Shown: positions 7,745 through 17,359, counted from the first letter of the stretch. The stretch: 64,000 nucleotides of DNA from Pseudomonas sp. 14P_8.1_Bac3 (GCF_025466085.1 NZ_JANLOD010000078.1:1-64000); one strand, 5' to 3'. Translations and numbers: made by a program. The notes: generated by a model not told the origin, from the sequence alone.

Positions 7745-9151
7745 TCAACGCAACGTGATGCGGGTCGACTGCAACAGACCGCCCTCCCGGTCGTGAAAAC
7801 TGACTCGCACCTGATCTATGTCGACAACCAGATGGGCAAAATTGTCCTGGCTGATCACCCGGCTGGTCAGTTCATGCCGGTAATCCCCGGTGGCTGTCCG
7901 GGCCAAGGGCTGATTGAGGATGAAGGTGGAAGCCCGGGCATACGGCAACAACAGGCTGTTGCACAGCGGTGAGGACACAATGGTGTGGACCTCGAAGTCC
8001 GGGTCTTCGCTGTGGGTCAGGCGGCTGGTCAGGGAGCCGTGGACATCGCCGGACACGAAGAAGACGTTTCTGATGCAGTGTGTGCGAATCGTCTCCAACA
8101 ACCGCAGGCGTTGTTCCGGAAAGGCTTTCCAGGCGTCGCCGCCCATACGTTTGCGATCGGGGTAAAACATCACGCTGGTGACCACGAATTTGACCCGCGC
8201 CGGGCTGTTGATCAACCAGTCGCAGAGGGCTTGTTCCTGTTGTTCGTCGAGGATGCGCCGGTTGGCGGCCGACAGGTTGCGCCGGGTCCGGCTGTCCGTG
8301 ACAAACCACTCGATATCGCCGTGGGTGAATTGATACCAGTAGCGTTCCAGGCGCCCGTCCAGGCCCCCCGTTTCAAGGACCTCATGGGCCGGGCCGTGGC
8401 TGGCTTGATACAACTCGTAAGCGGCGATGGCATTCTTATACAAATGGTCGTCGTCAGGGCCTCTGTTGGCTGGCCAGTTGTCTTCGATTTCATGGTCGTC
8501 GAGGATCATGTAAGTCGACAGGCTCGCCATCAACCGGGCGATGTGGGGTTGGGAAAAGGCCGTGCGGTACTTGCTGAGTATGTCCCCGTATTCGCGATCA
8601 GGCGCAACGAAGTTCAAGTCATCGATATACACCTGGTCCCCGGTCATCAGCAGGGCATTGATGGGCGTGGCGGCGCGCTGCGCCAAGTGGTTGATCGACG
8701 CGAAGATTCGGTCGCCAAGCCGTGGCAGCACCGGTGAGCCGCCGGTCATTCGCAGGTACCGGCAAGAGCCAACGATGTACGCCCGAGGCACCGTTGTTAT
8801 GCTGGGCTGGGTGCGGAAGCGATAGACATCCCGCGGCCATTGCAGCGGCAGCTCCTGAACCGTCTCCACGGTGTGCACCGGGCTCATGGGGCTGAACCAG
8901 CCTGCCTGGTATTCGTATTGGGTATCGGCGGCGAGGTCATCGAGGACGAAGACTTCACACATGTCCCGCGTGCTTGCCAGTTGGACGAAAACGCCGCTGG
9001 ACCAGCGCAGGTCGCCGCTGCGTCGATAACGCAGCCCGGCAAATACCAAGGCGTCTGTTTGTAACTCACCGCGCAGAAAGATCCGGGCGTGATGGGGTGT
9101 CGTGTGGCCAATAATCGGGCCGACGGTAGGTTTGAACATATTCGAATCCAT
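7745..9151 (-). CDS. PhoD-type alkaline phosphatase/phosphoesterase family protein
   Basis: 468 residues of the metallo-dependent phosphatase (PhoD-like) superfamily. Metal-site motifs appear in order: GSCRY, LMTGDQVYIDDL, LDDHEIEDNW and FVSGDVHGS. No Tat or Sec signal peptide is visible at the N-terminus (MDSNMFKPTVGPIIGHT), unlike secreted PhoD, so the protein is probably cytoplasmic and its substrate is unknown. The alternative start is Met5. It sits between dipA and aceF, which are neighbours in P. aeruginosa PAO1 as I recall, so it is an insertion relative to that genome. It is separated from aceF by a rho-independent terminator and probably has its own promoter in 9152-9300. Confidence 0.85.
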   Translation of the reverse strand: MDSNMFKPTVGPIIGHTTPHHARIFLRGELQTDALVFAGLRYRRSGDLRWSSGVFVQLASTRDMCEVFVLDDLAADTQYEYQAGWFSPMSPVHTVETVQELPLQWPRDVYRFRTQPSITTVPRAYIVGSCRYLRMTGGSPVLPRLGDRIFASINHLAQRAATPINALLMTGDQVYIDDLNFVAPDREYGDILSKYRTAFSQPHIARLMASLSTYMILDDHEIEDNWPANRGPDDDHLYKNAIAAYELYQASHGPAHEVLETGGLDGRLERYWYQFTHGDIEWFVTDSRTRRNLSAANRRILDEQQEQALCDWLINSPARVKFVVTSVMFYPDRKRMGGDAWKAFPEQRLRLLETIRTHCIRNVFFVSGDVHGSLTSRLTHSEDPDFEVHTIVSSPLCNSLLLPYARASTFILNQPLARTATGDYRHELTSRVISQDNFAHLVVDIDQVRVSFHDREGGLLQSTRITLR

Positions 9152-9310
9152 TCGAAATAAGGCTGATTAAGCCAATGAGGGTGTAACGCACTCCATTGAG
9201 AACGATTGAGCCCAGCCTAGTGACTGACGGGCAAAAAACACTGACGTTTAGTGGACGTGAGTTGTGGCCGACGTAAGCCACACGTGTAGGACGGGACCTT
9301 TTTCCAAAGC

Positions 9311-9338
9311 AAAAAAAAGCCCCGCCAAATTGGCGGGG
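9311..9338 (-). terminator. Rho-independent terminator of aceEF
   Basis: Read on the minus strand, the stem CCCCGCCAA/TTGGCGGGG (9320-9338) is followed by a run of eight T (A tract 9311-9318). It lies about 70 bases after the aceF stop. A second perfect 8-bp hairpin without a T run (9381-9402, GGCCCTCC/GGAGGGCC) sits nearer aceF and may protect the 3' end. Confidence 0.9.
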
Positions 9339-9410
9339 TTGAGGTACGAGCGTGGCGCTCGGAAAACGTGGAACGCGACAGGCCCTCCGGTGAAGGAGGG
9401 CCAGCCGGTG

Positions 9411-11378
9411 TTACAGCAGGATGGTGCGGATGTCCGCCAGCAGATCGCTCAGACGCTTGGTGAAGCGTGCAGCAGCGGCGCCGTTGATCACACGGTGATC
9501 GTAGGACAGCGACAGTGGCAGCATCAGTTTCGGCTGGAAGGCTTTGCCGTCCCAGACTGGCTGGATAGTTGCCTTGGAGACGCCAAGGATCGCCACTTCC
9601 GGCGCGTTGACGATCGGCGTGAAGCCGGTGCCGCCAATGTGGCCGAGGCTGGAAATGGTGAAGCAGGCGCCTTGCATGTCGTCAGCGGTGAGCTTCTTGT
9701 CGCGGGCCTTCGCGGCCAGCGCAGCGGCTTCGGCTGCCAGTTGCAACAGGCTCTTCTGGTCGACGTTCTTGATGACCGGTACCAGCAGGCCTTCAGGGGT
9801 GTCGACGGCGAAGCCGATGTTCACGTATTTCTTGCGGATGATCGCCTTGCCGCTCGGTGCCAGCGAACTGTTGAAGTCCGGCAGCTCCTTGAGCAGGTGC
9901 GCGCAGGACTTGAGCAGCAGCGGCAGGATGGTCAGCTTGACGCCAGCCTTCTCTGCAACGGCTTTCTGAGCGATACGGAACGCTTCCAGCTCGGTGATAT
10001 CAGCCGAATCGAACTGAGTCACGTGCGGGATGTTCAACCAGCTGCGATGCAGGCTCGACGCGCCGATCTGCATCAGGCGAGTCATCGGCACTTCTTCGGT
10101 TTCACCAAAGCGGCTGAAATCCACGACCGGAATCGGCGGGATGCCCGCGCCACCGGTAGCGCCGCCAGCAGCGGCCGGTGCTTCCTTGGCCTTTTGCATC
10201 ATGGCTTTGACGTAAACCTGCACGTCTTCTTTCAACACTCGACCGTGCGGGCCGCTCGAGCTGACTGCGCTCAGCTCGACGCCAAATTCGCGCGCCAGTT
10301 GGCGTACAGCCGGGCCAGCGTGAACCTTGGCGCCAGGCTTGGCGGGTGCGGCAGCCGGTGCAGCCGGGGCCGGGGCGGCAGCCGCAGGGGCAGCTTCAGA
10401 CTTGGCCGCCGCAGGTGCGGCAGCAGCGGCTGGAGCCGGTGCAGCGGCCGGTGCAGCGCCTTTGACTTTGAGCTTCAGGATCAGGTCGCCAGTACCGACT
10501 TCGTCATCCAGCTTGATGGAAACGCTTTCCACCACGCCAGCGGCTGGCGATGGAATTTCCATGCTCGCCTTGTCGGATTCCAGAGTGATCAGCGACTGGT
10601 CGGCGGTGACGGTGTCGCCTGCCTTGACCAGCACTTCGATGATCTTGGCCTTGCCCGACGAACCGATGTCCGGGACATGAATGTCCTGAACGCTGTCGGC
10701 CACCGGTGCAGCCGGAGCGGCAGCGGCAGGTGCCGGGGCAGCGGCCGCAGGTGCAGCCGCCTGGGCTGGCGCGGCAGCAGCAGGGGCCGCAGCACCCGCC
10801 ACTTCCAGGTCCAGAATCAGGTCGCCGGTACCGACTTCGTCGTTGAGCTTGACGCTGATGGCCTTGACCACGCCAGCGGCTGGCGAAGGGATCTCCATGC
10901 TGGCCTTGTCGGATTCCAGGGTGATCAGCGACTGATCAGCCTCGACGGTGTCGCCGACCTTGACCTGGATCTCGATGATCTGGGCCTTGCCCGCCGAACC
11001 GATGTCCGGCACATGCACTTGCTGAACGCTGGCGGCGGCCGGCGCAGCAGCAGGAGCAGGCGCGGCAGCAGCAGGTGCGGCAGCCGGTTTGGTTTCAGCT
11101 TTGGCGGCAGGTGCAGCGGCAGCCGCCGGGGCCGCTGCTGCGGCGCCTTCGACTTCCAGCTCGAGCAGTTCGTCGCCTTCTTTCAGGCGATCGCCCAGCT
11201 TCACTTTCAGGCTCTTGACGATGCCGGCCTTCGGCGCAGGCACTTCCATGCTCGCCTTGTCCGATTCCAGCGTCAGGATGCTTTGCTCGGCTTCGATACG
11301 GTCGCCGACCTTCACAAACAGTTCAATTACTTCACCTTCACCGCTGCCGATGTCAGGTACGCGAATGAGTTCGCTCAC
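9411..11378 (-). CDS. aceF: Pyruvate dehydrogenase E2: dihydrolipoyllysine acetyltransferase
   Basis: The E2 core of the pyruvate dehydrogenase complex, which transfers acetyl groups from lipoamide to CoA. The 655-residue protein has three tandem N-terminal lipoyl domains, each with the lipoylation motif DKASME (around residues 41, 158 and 275). They are joined by long Ala/Pro-rich linkers and followed by an E3-binding domain (~350-395) and the catalytic domain with DHRVING (~626). The start lies 11 bases after aceE, so the two form an operon. The Ala/Pro linkers are near-repetitive at the DNA level. A strong terminator follows. Confidence 0.98.
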   Translation of the reverse strand: MSELIRVPDIGSGEGEVIELFVKVGDRIEAEQSILTLESDKASMEVPAPKAGIVKSLKVKLGDRLKEGDELLELEVEGAAAAAPAAAAAPAAKAETKPAAAPAAAAPAPAAAPAAASVQQVHVPDIGSAGKAQIIEIQVKVGDTVEADQSLITLESDKASMEIPSPAAGVVKAISVKLNDEVGTGDLILDLEVAGAAAPAAAAPAQAAAPAAAAPAPAAAAPAAPVADSVQDIHVPDIGSSGKAKIIEVLVKAGDTVTADQSLITLESDKASMEIPSPAAGVVESVSIKLDDEVGTGDLILKLKVKGAAPAAAPAPAAAAAPAAAKSEAAPAAAAPAPAAPAAAPAKPGAKVHAGPAVRQLAREFGVELSAVSSSGPHGRVLKEDVQVYVKAMMQKAKEAPAAAGGATGGAGIPPIPVVDFSRFGETEEVPMTRLMQIGASSLHRSWLNIPHVTQFDSADITELEAFRIAQKAVAEKAGVKLTILPLLLKSCAHLLKELPDFNSSLAPSGKAIIRKKYVNIGFAVDTPEGLLVPVIKNVDQKSLLQLAAEAAALAAKARDKKLTADDMQGACFTISSLGHIGGTGFTPIVNAPEVAILGVSKATIQPVWDGKAFQPKLMLPLSLSYDHRVINGAAAARFTKRLSDLLADIRTILL

Positions 11379-11389
11379 AGAATCTCTCC

Positions 11390-14035
11390 TCAGCAGTCCA
11401 GTGGGTTGCGTTTTTCCGGGTCGATGCCGAACTTGGCGATGGCTTCGGAGACCACCTTAGGTTCGATATCACCACGGTCAGCCAGGGCTTCCAGGGCTGC
11501 CAACACCACGAAATGACGGTCGACTTCGAAGAAATGACGCAGTTTCTTGCGGCTGTCGCTGCGGCCAAAACCATCGGTGCCCAGGACTTTGAATTCCTTG
11601 GACGGTACCCACTGACGGATCTGCTCGGCGAACAGTTTCATGTAGTCGGTGGAGGCGATGACCGGACCTTTACGGCTGTTCAGGCACTCTTCGACGTAGC
11701 TCAGTTTAGGCTTCTGGCCCGGGTGCAGACGGTTGGTGCGTTCGACGGCCAGGCCATCGCGACGCAGTTCGTTGAAGCTGGTCACGCTCCACACGTCAGC
11801 GCCAACGTTGAACTGTTCACGCAGAATCTTCGCCGCTTCACGGACTTCGCGCAGGATGGTGCCGGAGCCCATCAGCTGAACGTGGTGCGCTGCTTCCTTG
11901 GTGTCTTCTTCGAGCAGGTACATGCCCTTGATGATGCCTTCCTCGACACCGGCCGGCATGGCTGGCTGCTGGTAGGACTCGTTCATCACGGTGATGTAGT
12001 AGAAAACGTCCTGCTGCTCTTCGGTCATCTTCTTCATGCCGTCCTGGATGATCACCGCCAGCTCGTAGCCGTAGGTTGGATCAAAGGTGCGGCAGTTCGG
12101 GATGGTGGCGGCCAGGATGTGGCTGTGACCGTCTTCGTGTTGCAGGCCTTCGCCGTTCAGCGTGGTCCGGCCGGCGGTGCCGCCGATCAGGAAGCCACGG
12201 GTACGGCTGTCGCCGGCAGCCCAGGCGAGGTCGCCGATACGCTGGAAACCGAACATCGAGTAGAAGATGTAGAACGGCAGCATGGGCTGGTTGTGGCTGG
12301 AGTACGAAGTACCGGCCGCGATGAAGGAGCTCATGGCGCCCGCTTCGTTGATGCCTTCTTCGAGGATCTGGCCCTTCTTGTCTTCCTTGTAGAACATCAC
12401 CTGGTCTTTATCGACTGGCTCGTAGAGCTGGCCGACGGACGAGTAGATGCCCAACTGACGGAACATGCCTTCCATACCGAAGGTACGGGCTTCGTCCGGG
12501 ATGATCGGGACGATACGCGGGCCGATTTCCTTGTCCTTGACCAGCTGCGCGAGGATCCGCACGAAGGCCATGGTGGTGGAGATTTCACGGTCGCCCGAGC
12601 CGTCGAGAATGGCCTTGAGGGTATCGAGCGACGGGGTCGGTACGCTGAAGCTCTGCGCGCGGCGCTGTGGCACGAAACCGCCCAGTGCAGTGCGGCGCTC
12701 GCTCAGGTAGCGGGCTTCGGCGCTGTTTGGCTCCGGCTTGAAGAACGGCAGGTTTTCCAGCTCTTCGTCGCGCACTGGAATGTCGAAACGATCGCGGAAC
12801 AGCTTCAGGCTTTCAACATCGACTTTCTTGGTGTTGTGCGCAGTGTTTTTCGCTTCGCCGGCACCGGTGCCATAACCCTTGATGGTCTTGGCCAGGATGA
12901 CGGTCGGTTGTTCCTTGTGGTTGACCGCTTCGTGGTACGCCGCGTAGACCTTGTACGGGTCGTGGCCGCCACGGTTGAGTTTCCAGATCTCGTCGTCGGA
13001 CAAGTCTGCAACCATCGCCTTGAGTTCTGGCGAGTTGAAGAAGTGTTCACGCACGAACGCGCCGTCTTTGGCTTTGTAGTTCTGGTACTCGCCGTCGATG
13101 ACTTCGTCCATGCGACGCTGCAGGATGCCGTCGACATCCTTGGCGAGCAGAGGGTCCCAGAAACGGCCCCAGATGACTTTGGTCACGTTCCACTGAGCAC
13201 CGCGGAACACGCCTTCGAGTTCCTGGATGATCTTGCCGTTGCCGCGAACCGGGCCGTCGAGGCGCTGCAGGTTGCAGTTGATGACGAAGATCAGGTTGTC
13301 GAGCTTCTCGCGGCCAGCCAGCGAGATCGCGCCCAGGGATTCCGGCTCGTCACACTCGCCATCGCCCAGGAAGCACCAGACTTTTTGCTTGCCTTCCGGA
13401 ATGAAACCACGGGCTTCCAGGTACTTCATGAAGCGTGCCTGGTAGATCGCCTGGATCGGGCCCAGCCCCATCGATACCGTCGGGAACTGCCAGAAATCAG
13501 GCATCAGCCAAGGGTGCGGGTACGACGACAGGCCGTGACCGTCCACTTCCTGGCGGAAGTTGTTCATCTGGTCTTCGGTGATGCGGCCTTCCATGAACGC
13601 ACGGGCGTAGACGCCTGGCGAGGTGTGACCCTGGAAGTAGATCAGGTCGCCGCCGTGTTCGTCGGTCGGGGCCTGGAAGAAATAGTTGAAGCCGATGTCG
13701 TACAGGGTTGCGCTGGAGGCGAAGCTGGAGATGTGACCGCCCAGGTCAGAATCTTTCAGGTTCGTACGCATCACCATGGCCATCGCGTTCCAGCGTACCA
13801 GCGAGCGAATGCGGCGTTCCATGAACAGGTCGCCAGGCATGCGTGCTTCGTGGGTAACGGGAATGGTGTTGCGGTATGGCGTGGTGATGGCGTAAGGCAA
13901 TTGCGAACCGCTGCGGGTTGCGAGTTCGCCCATACGGGTCATCAGATAGTGAGCACGGTCTTCGCCTTCTTTGTCGAGAACCGATTCCAGGGCGTCCAGC
14001 CATTCCTGGGTTTCGACGGGATCGAGGTCTTGCAT
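11390..14035 (-). CDS. aceE: Pyruvate dehydrogenase E1 component (homodimeric)
   Basis: Thiamine-diphosphate-dependent decarboxylase of the pyruvate dehydrogenase complex, linking glycolysis to the TCA cycle. 881 residues match the homodimeric E1 of gamma-proteobacteria. The ThDP motif is present: GDGECDEPE followed about 27 residues later by NCN (INCNLQRLDG). I chose the ATG at 14035 (MQDLDPVETQEWLDALESV), the family start, with GGAG about 10 bases upstream; the frame is open further to 14167 but that part would cover the operator site. Two matching palindromes upstream (14147-14161, 14199-14213) suggest pyruvate-responsive GntR-type control. Confidence 0.98.
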   Translation of the reverse strand: MQDLDPVETQEWLDALESVLDKEGEDRAHYLMTRMGELATRSGSQLPYAITTPYRNTIPVTHEARMPGDLFMERRIRSLVRWNAMAMVMRTNLKDSDLGGHISSFASSATLYDIGFNYFFQAPTDEHGGDLIYFQGHTSPGVYARAFMEGRITEDQMNNFRQEVDGHGLSSYPHPWLMPDFWQFPTVSMGLGPIQAIYQARFMKYLEARGFIPEGKQKVWCFLGDGECDEPESLGAISLAGREKLDNLIFVINCNLQRLDGPVRGNGKIIQELEGVFRGAQWNVTKVIWGRFWDPLLAKDVDGILQRRMDEVIDGEYQNYKAKDGAFVREHFFNSPELKAMVADLSDDEIWKLNRGGHDPYKVYAAYHEAVNHKEQPTVILAKTIKGYGTGAGEAKNTAHNTKKVDVESLKLFRDRFDIPVRDEELENLPFFKPEPNSAEARYLSERRTALGGFVPQRRAQSFSVPTPSLDTLKAILDGSGDREISTTMAFVRILAQLVKDKEIGPRIVPIIPDEARTFGMEGMFRQLGIYSSVGQLYEPVDKDQVMFYKEDKKGQILEEGINEAGAMSSFIAAGTSYSSHNQPMLPFYIFYSMFGFQRIGDLAWAAGDSRTRGFLIGGTAGRTTLNGEGLQHEDGHSHILAATIPNCRTFDPTYGYELAVIIQDGMKKMTEEQQDVFYYITVMNESYQQPAMPAGVEEGIIKGMYLLEEDTKEAAHHVQLMGSGTILREVREAAKILREQFNVGADVWSVTSFNELRRDGLAVERTNRLHPGQKPKLSYVEECLNSRKGPVIASTDYMKLFAEQIRQWVPSKEFKVLGTDGFGRSDSRKKLRHFFEVDRHFVVLAALEALADRGDIEPKVVSEAIAKFGIDPEKRNPLDC

Positions 14036-14146
14036 GGCTTGCTCCAGGGCGGAAAGGCTTCCAGAATCGGTTGCCTGAGTTTGCGACTGGCCTTGTGGGC
14101 AGACGATATAAATTCTTGGATTGCCGAGAGGTAGGTTCCGGCGGCG

Positions 14147-14161
14147 TGTAGTTTTACTACA
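14147..14161. promoter_or_regulatory. Palindromic operator 1 upstream of aceE
   Basis: TGTAGT-TTT-ACTACA is a perfect 6-3-6 palindrome about 112 bases upstream of the aceE start. The central GT-N3-AC arrangement is typical of sites for FadR-subfamily GntR regulators (PdhR and LldR sites share it). Binding by a PdhR-like protein is inference. Confidence 0.7.
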
Positions 14162-14198
14162 AATCATCGGGCATTTCAGCTATCCGAATGTATATACG

Positions 14199-14213
14199 AG
14201 TAGTAAAACTACA
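14199..14213. promoter_or_regulatory. Palindromic operator 2 upstream of aceE
   Basis: AGTAGT-AAA-ACTACA has an exact 5-3-5 core (GTAGT-AAA-ACTAC) and repeats the site at 14147-14161 with centres 52 bases apart, about five helical turns. This suggests cooperative binding on one DNA face. No gene for the regulator is in the window. Confidence 0.7.
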
Positions 14214-14360
14214 GATGAGCGGCTTATGGCCTCCAGCTGCGTTGTGAGAATAATCGTTAAGGTTGGTCTTTTGCCAACCGAAAAAGGTGAAAGCTTGATG
14301 CTGTCTGCCAAAAATAAAGAAATTTCAGCTATTTCTAACCTTTGTTCGACAGTCGACCAC

Positions 14361-14385
14361 GTAGTGCAATTTGAAAATTCACTAC
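14361..14385. promoter_or_regulatory. Imperfect palindrome just upstream of glnE
   Basis: GTAGTG and CACTAC arms continue inward as AATTT/AAATT with one bulged base. The element is centred about 47 bases before the glnE ATG in an A+T-rich stretch. It could be an operator, or a hairpin in the glnE leader. It shares only the GTAGT/ACTAC outer bases with the aceE operators, and its spacing differs. Confidence 0.4.
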
Positions 14386-14419
14386 ATGCACCCCTCTATA
14401 CGCCGATCAAGGATAGACC

Positions 14420-17359
14420 ATGAGCCTCCCTTCGCTTGCCGAACTGCCCGGCATTCTGTTGCCGTTTGTCACCCGCGCCGAGCAGTCGTTCCGTGCGGCT
14501 GTCGAGGCACTGGATGACGACCATGGCCTGTCCGGCTGGACGCCTGAACGCTGGGCGCAATTCGCCCGCGTCACCGCCGCCAGCGACTTCGTGATTGAAC
14601 AGAGCATTCGTGACCCTTTGATGTTGCTGGCACTGGTGCAGTCCGGCGAACTGGATCGCGCGTTGACCCCCGGTGAGTTGTGCGCGCAGATTGCGGCGGC
14701 GGTCGGTTCGGCAGACACCGAAGACGAACTCGGTCGCGCCCTGCGGCGCCAGCGCACCCGTCAGCAAGTGCGGATCATCTGGCGCGACCTGACCCGCCAG
14801 GCGGACCTGATCCAGACCTGCCGCGACCTCTCGGACATGGCCGATGCCAGCATCGATCAGGCCTATCAGTGGTTGTACTCGCGGCATTGCCAGCAGTTCG
14901 GCGTGCCCACTGGCCGGCGCAGCGGCGAAGCGCAGCAGATGGTCATTCTCGGCATGGGCAAGCTCGGCGCGGTCGAGCTGAACCTGTCATCGGACATCGA
15001 CCTGATCTTTGCCTACCCCGAGGGCGGCGAAACCGTCGGTGTGAAACGCTCGCTGGATAACCAGGAATTCTTCATCCGTCTGGGCCAGCGCCTGATCAAG
15101 GCGCTGGACCCCATGACCGTCGACGGTTTTGTGTTCCGCGTCGACATGCGCCTGCGACCGTACGGTTCGGCGGGCGCCTTGGTCCTGAGCTTCAATGCCC
15201 TCGAGCAGTATTACCAGGACCAGGGCCGCGACTGGGAACGTTACGCGATGATCAAATCGCGCGTGGTGGCCGGCGACCAAGTGGCCGGCGCGCAATTGCA
15301 GGAAATGCTGCGCCCGTTCGTTTACCGGCGTTACCTCGACTTCTCGGCGATCGAAGCGCTGCGCACCATGAAGCAGTTGATCCAGCAGGAAGTCCGGCGC
15401 AAGGGCATGGCCGACAACATCAAGCTCGGTTCTGGCGGGATCCGCGAGGTGGAGTTCATCGCCCAGGCGTTTCAGCTGATCCACGGCGGCCGCGACCTGA
15501 GCCTGCAACAACGTCCTCTATTAAAAGTGTTGAGCACCCTCGAAGGTCAGGGTTACCTGCCGCCGGCGGTGATCAGCGAACTGCGCGAAGGCTACGAATT
15601 CCTGCGGTACACCGAGCATGCGATCCAGGCGATTGCCGACCGCCAGACCCAGATGCTCCCGGACGGTGCGCAGGATCAGGCGCGCATTGCCTTTATGTTG
15701 GGCTTTGGCGATTGGGATACTTTTCATGCGCAACTGATGCATTGGCGCGATCGGGTGGCCTGGCACTTCGGCCAGGTGATCGCCGACCCCGACGAAGAGG
15801 AGGGTGGCGAAAGCGAAGTGGTGGTGGGCGGCGAATGGCTGCCGTTGTGGGAAGAGGCGCAGGACGAAGAAGCCGCGTGCCGTCAGTTGGAGGAGGGCGG
15901 TTTCGCCGATGCCACCAAAGCCCTGAAAGCCTTGGCCAGTCTGCGCAGCAGTCCGCAATTGCGGGCGATGCAGCGTTTGGGCCGTGAGCGCCTCGATGCC
16001 TTTATTCCGCGGTTGCTGGCGCAGGCGGTTGAACACGCCAATCCCGATCTGGTGCTGGAGCGCGTGCTGCCGCTGGTGGAAGCGGTGGCCCGGCGTTCGG
16101 CGTATCTGGTGCTGCTGACGGAAAACCCCGGCGCGCTGCGGCGTTTGCTGACCTTGTGCGCCGCGAGCCCGTGGATCGCTGAGCAAATCACCCGCTTCCC
16201 GCTGCTGCTCGACGAATTGCTCAACGAAGGCCGTCTGTTCAAGCCGCCGTTGGCGCCGGAACTGGCCGCCGAGTTGCGCGAGCGCCTGACGCGGATTCCC
16301 GAGGATGACCTCGAGCAACAGATGGAAGCTTTGCGCCATTTCAAACTGGCGCATCGCTTGCGCGTCGCCGCCTCGGAAATTGCCGGTAGCCTGCCGCTGA
16401 TGAAGGTCAGCGATTACCTTACCTGGCTCGCCGAAGCGATCCTTGAGCAAGTGCTGGCCCTGGCCTGGCGCCAAACGGTGGCCAAGTACGGTACGCCGTT
16501 GCGTAACGACGGGACGTTGTGCGATCCCGGCTTCATCATTGTCGGTTACGGCAAAGTCGGGGGCCTGGAATTGGGGCATGGTTCGGACCTGGACCTGGTG
16601 TTCATCCACGACGGCGATCCGCAGGCGGAAACCGACGGACCGAAACCGATCGACGGCGCGCAATTCTTTACCCGGCTCGGTCAGCGGATCATCCATTTGC
16701 TCACGGCGCAGACCAACTCCGGTCAATTGTATGAAGTGGACATGCGCCTGCGACCGTCCGGCGCCTCGGGTTTGCTGGTGAGTTCTCTGGGGGCGTTTGC
16801 CCGTTATCAGGAGAATGAGGCCTGGACCTGGGAGCATCAGGCGTTGGTGCGGGCGCGGGTGCTGGTGGGCAGTCAGGATGTCGGCCAGGCGTTCGAGAAG
16901 GTTCGCGCGGCGGTATTGGGCAAATCCCGGGACCTGGCGACCTTGCGCCAGGAGGTCAGCGAGATGCGCGCCAAGATGCGCGATAACCTCGGCAGCAAGA
17001 GCACCGCGGCCGGCACCGGGGCAAATGCCTTCGAGGCCACGGCGCCGTTCGATCTCAAGCAGGACGCCGGAGGTATCGTCGATATTGAATTTATGGTGCA
17101 ATACGCGGCCCTGGCGTGGTCGCAAACACATCCGCCATTGCTGCGCTGGACCGACAATATCCGCATTCTGGAAGAGCTGGAACACGAAGGGCTGATGCCC
17201 GCCGAAGACGCCAGCCTGTTGCGCGAGGCCTATAAAGCCTACCGCTCCGCCGCGCATCGGCAGGCCTTGCAGAAGGACGCCGGGGTGATACCGGGCGACC
17301 AGTTCGTGGATGAGCGGCGGCAGGTGTTGCGGATCTGGCGCGAGCTGGGCCTGAGCTGA
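14420..17359 (+). CDS. glnE: Bifunctional glutamine synthetase adenylyltransferase/deadenylyltransferase
   Basis: GlnE switches glutamine synthetase activity by adding or removing AMP on a tyrosine, in response to PII proteins, as part of nitrogen control. The 979 residues carry two nucleotidyltransferase domains: the N-terminal deadenylating one with SSDIDLIFAY (~residue 190) and the C-terminal adenylylating one with GSDLDLVFIHDGD (~720). The ATG has AAGGA upstream. It is divergent from aceE. In P. aeruginosa the next gene is ilvE, but here REP elements and a terminator follow, then waaF. Confidence 0.97.
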   Translation: MSLPSLAELPGILLPFVTRAEQSFRAAVEALDDDHGLSGWTPERWAQFARVTAASDFVIEQSIRDPLMLLALVQSGELDRALTPGELCAQIAAAVGSADTEDELGRALRRQRTRQQVRIIWRDLTRQADLIQTCRDLSDMADASIDQAYQWLYSRHCQQFGVPTGRRSGEAQQMVILGMGKLGAVELNLSSDIDLIFAYPEGGETVGVKRSLDNQEFFIRLGQRLIKALDPMTVDGFVFRVDMRLRPYGSAGALVLSFNALEQYYQDQGRDWERYAMIKSRVVAGDQVAGAQLQEMLRPFVYRRYLDFSAIEALRTMKQLIQQEVRRKGMADNIKLGSGGIREVEFIAQAFQLIHGGRDLSLQQRPLLKVLSTLEGQGYLPPAVISELREGYEFLRYTEHAIQAIADRQTQMLPDGAQDQARIAFMLGFGDWDTFHAQLMHWRDRVAWHFGQVIADPDEEEGGESEVVVGGEWLPLWEEAQDEEAACRQLEEGGFADATKALKALASLRSSPQLRAMQRLGRERLDAFIPRLLAQAVEHANPDLVLERVLPLVEAVARRSAYLVLLTENPGALRRLLTLCAASPWIAEQITRFPLLLDELLNEGRLFKPPLAPELAAELRERLTRIPEDDLEQQMEALRHFKLAHRLRVAASEIAGSLPLMKVSDYLTWLAEAILEQVLALAWRQTVAKYGTPLRNDGTLCDPGFIIVGYGKVGGLELGHGSDLDLVFIHDGDPQAETDGPKPIDGAQFFTRLGQRIIHLLTAQTNSGQLYEVDMRLRPSGASGLLVSSLGAFARYQENEAWTWEHQALVRARVLVGSQDVGQAFEKVRAAVLGKSRDLATLRQEVSEMRAKMRDNLGSKSTAAGTGANAFEATAPFDLKQDAGGIVDIEFMVQYAALAWSQTHPPLLRWTDNIRILEELEHEGLMPAEDASLLREAYKAYRSAAHRQALQKDAGVIPGDQFVDERRQVLRIWRELGLS

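Noticed and set aside
10300..11160. Repetitive Ala/Pro-coding DNA read as a tandem repeat or CRISPR-like array
   Set aside because: It encodes the flexible linkers and three lipoyl domains of AceF; the similarity reflects domain duplication, not a DNA element.
9264..14134. Two very long plus-strand frames (750 and 873 codons) opposite aceF and aceE
   Set aside because: Both are antisense shadows of the high-G+C aceE and aceF genes; no start signal or recognisable domain.
14036..14167. N-terminal extension of aceE to an ATG at 14167
   Set aside because: It would cover operator 1 and adds residues not found in AceE proteins.
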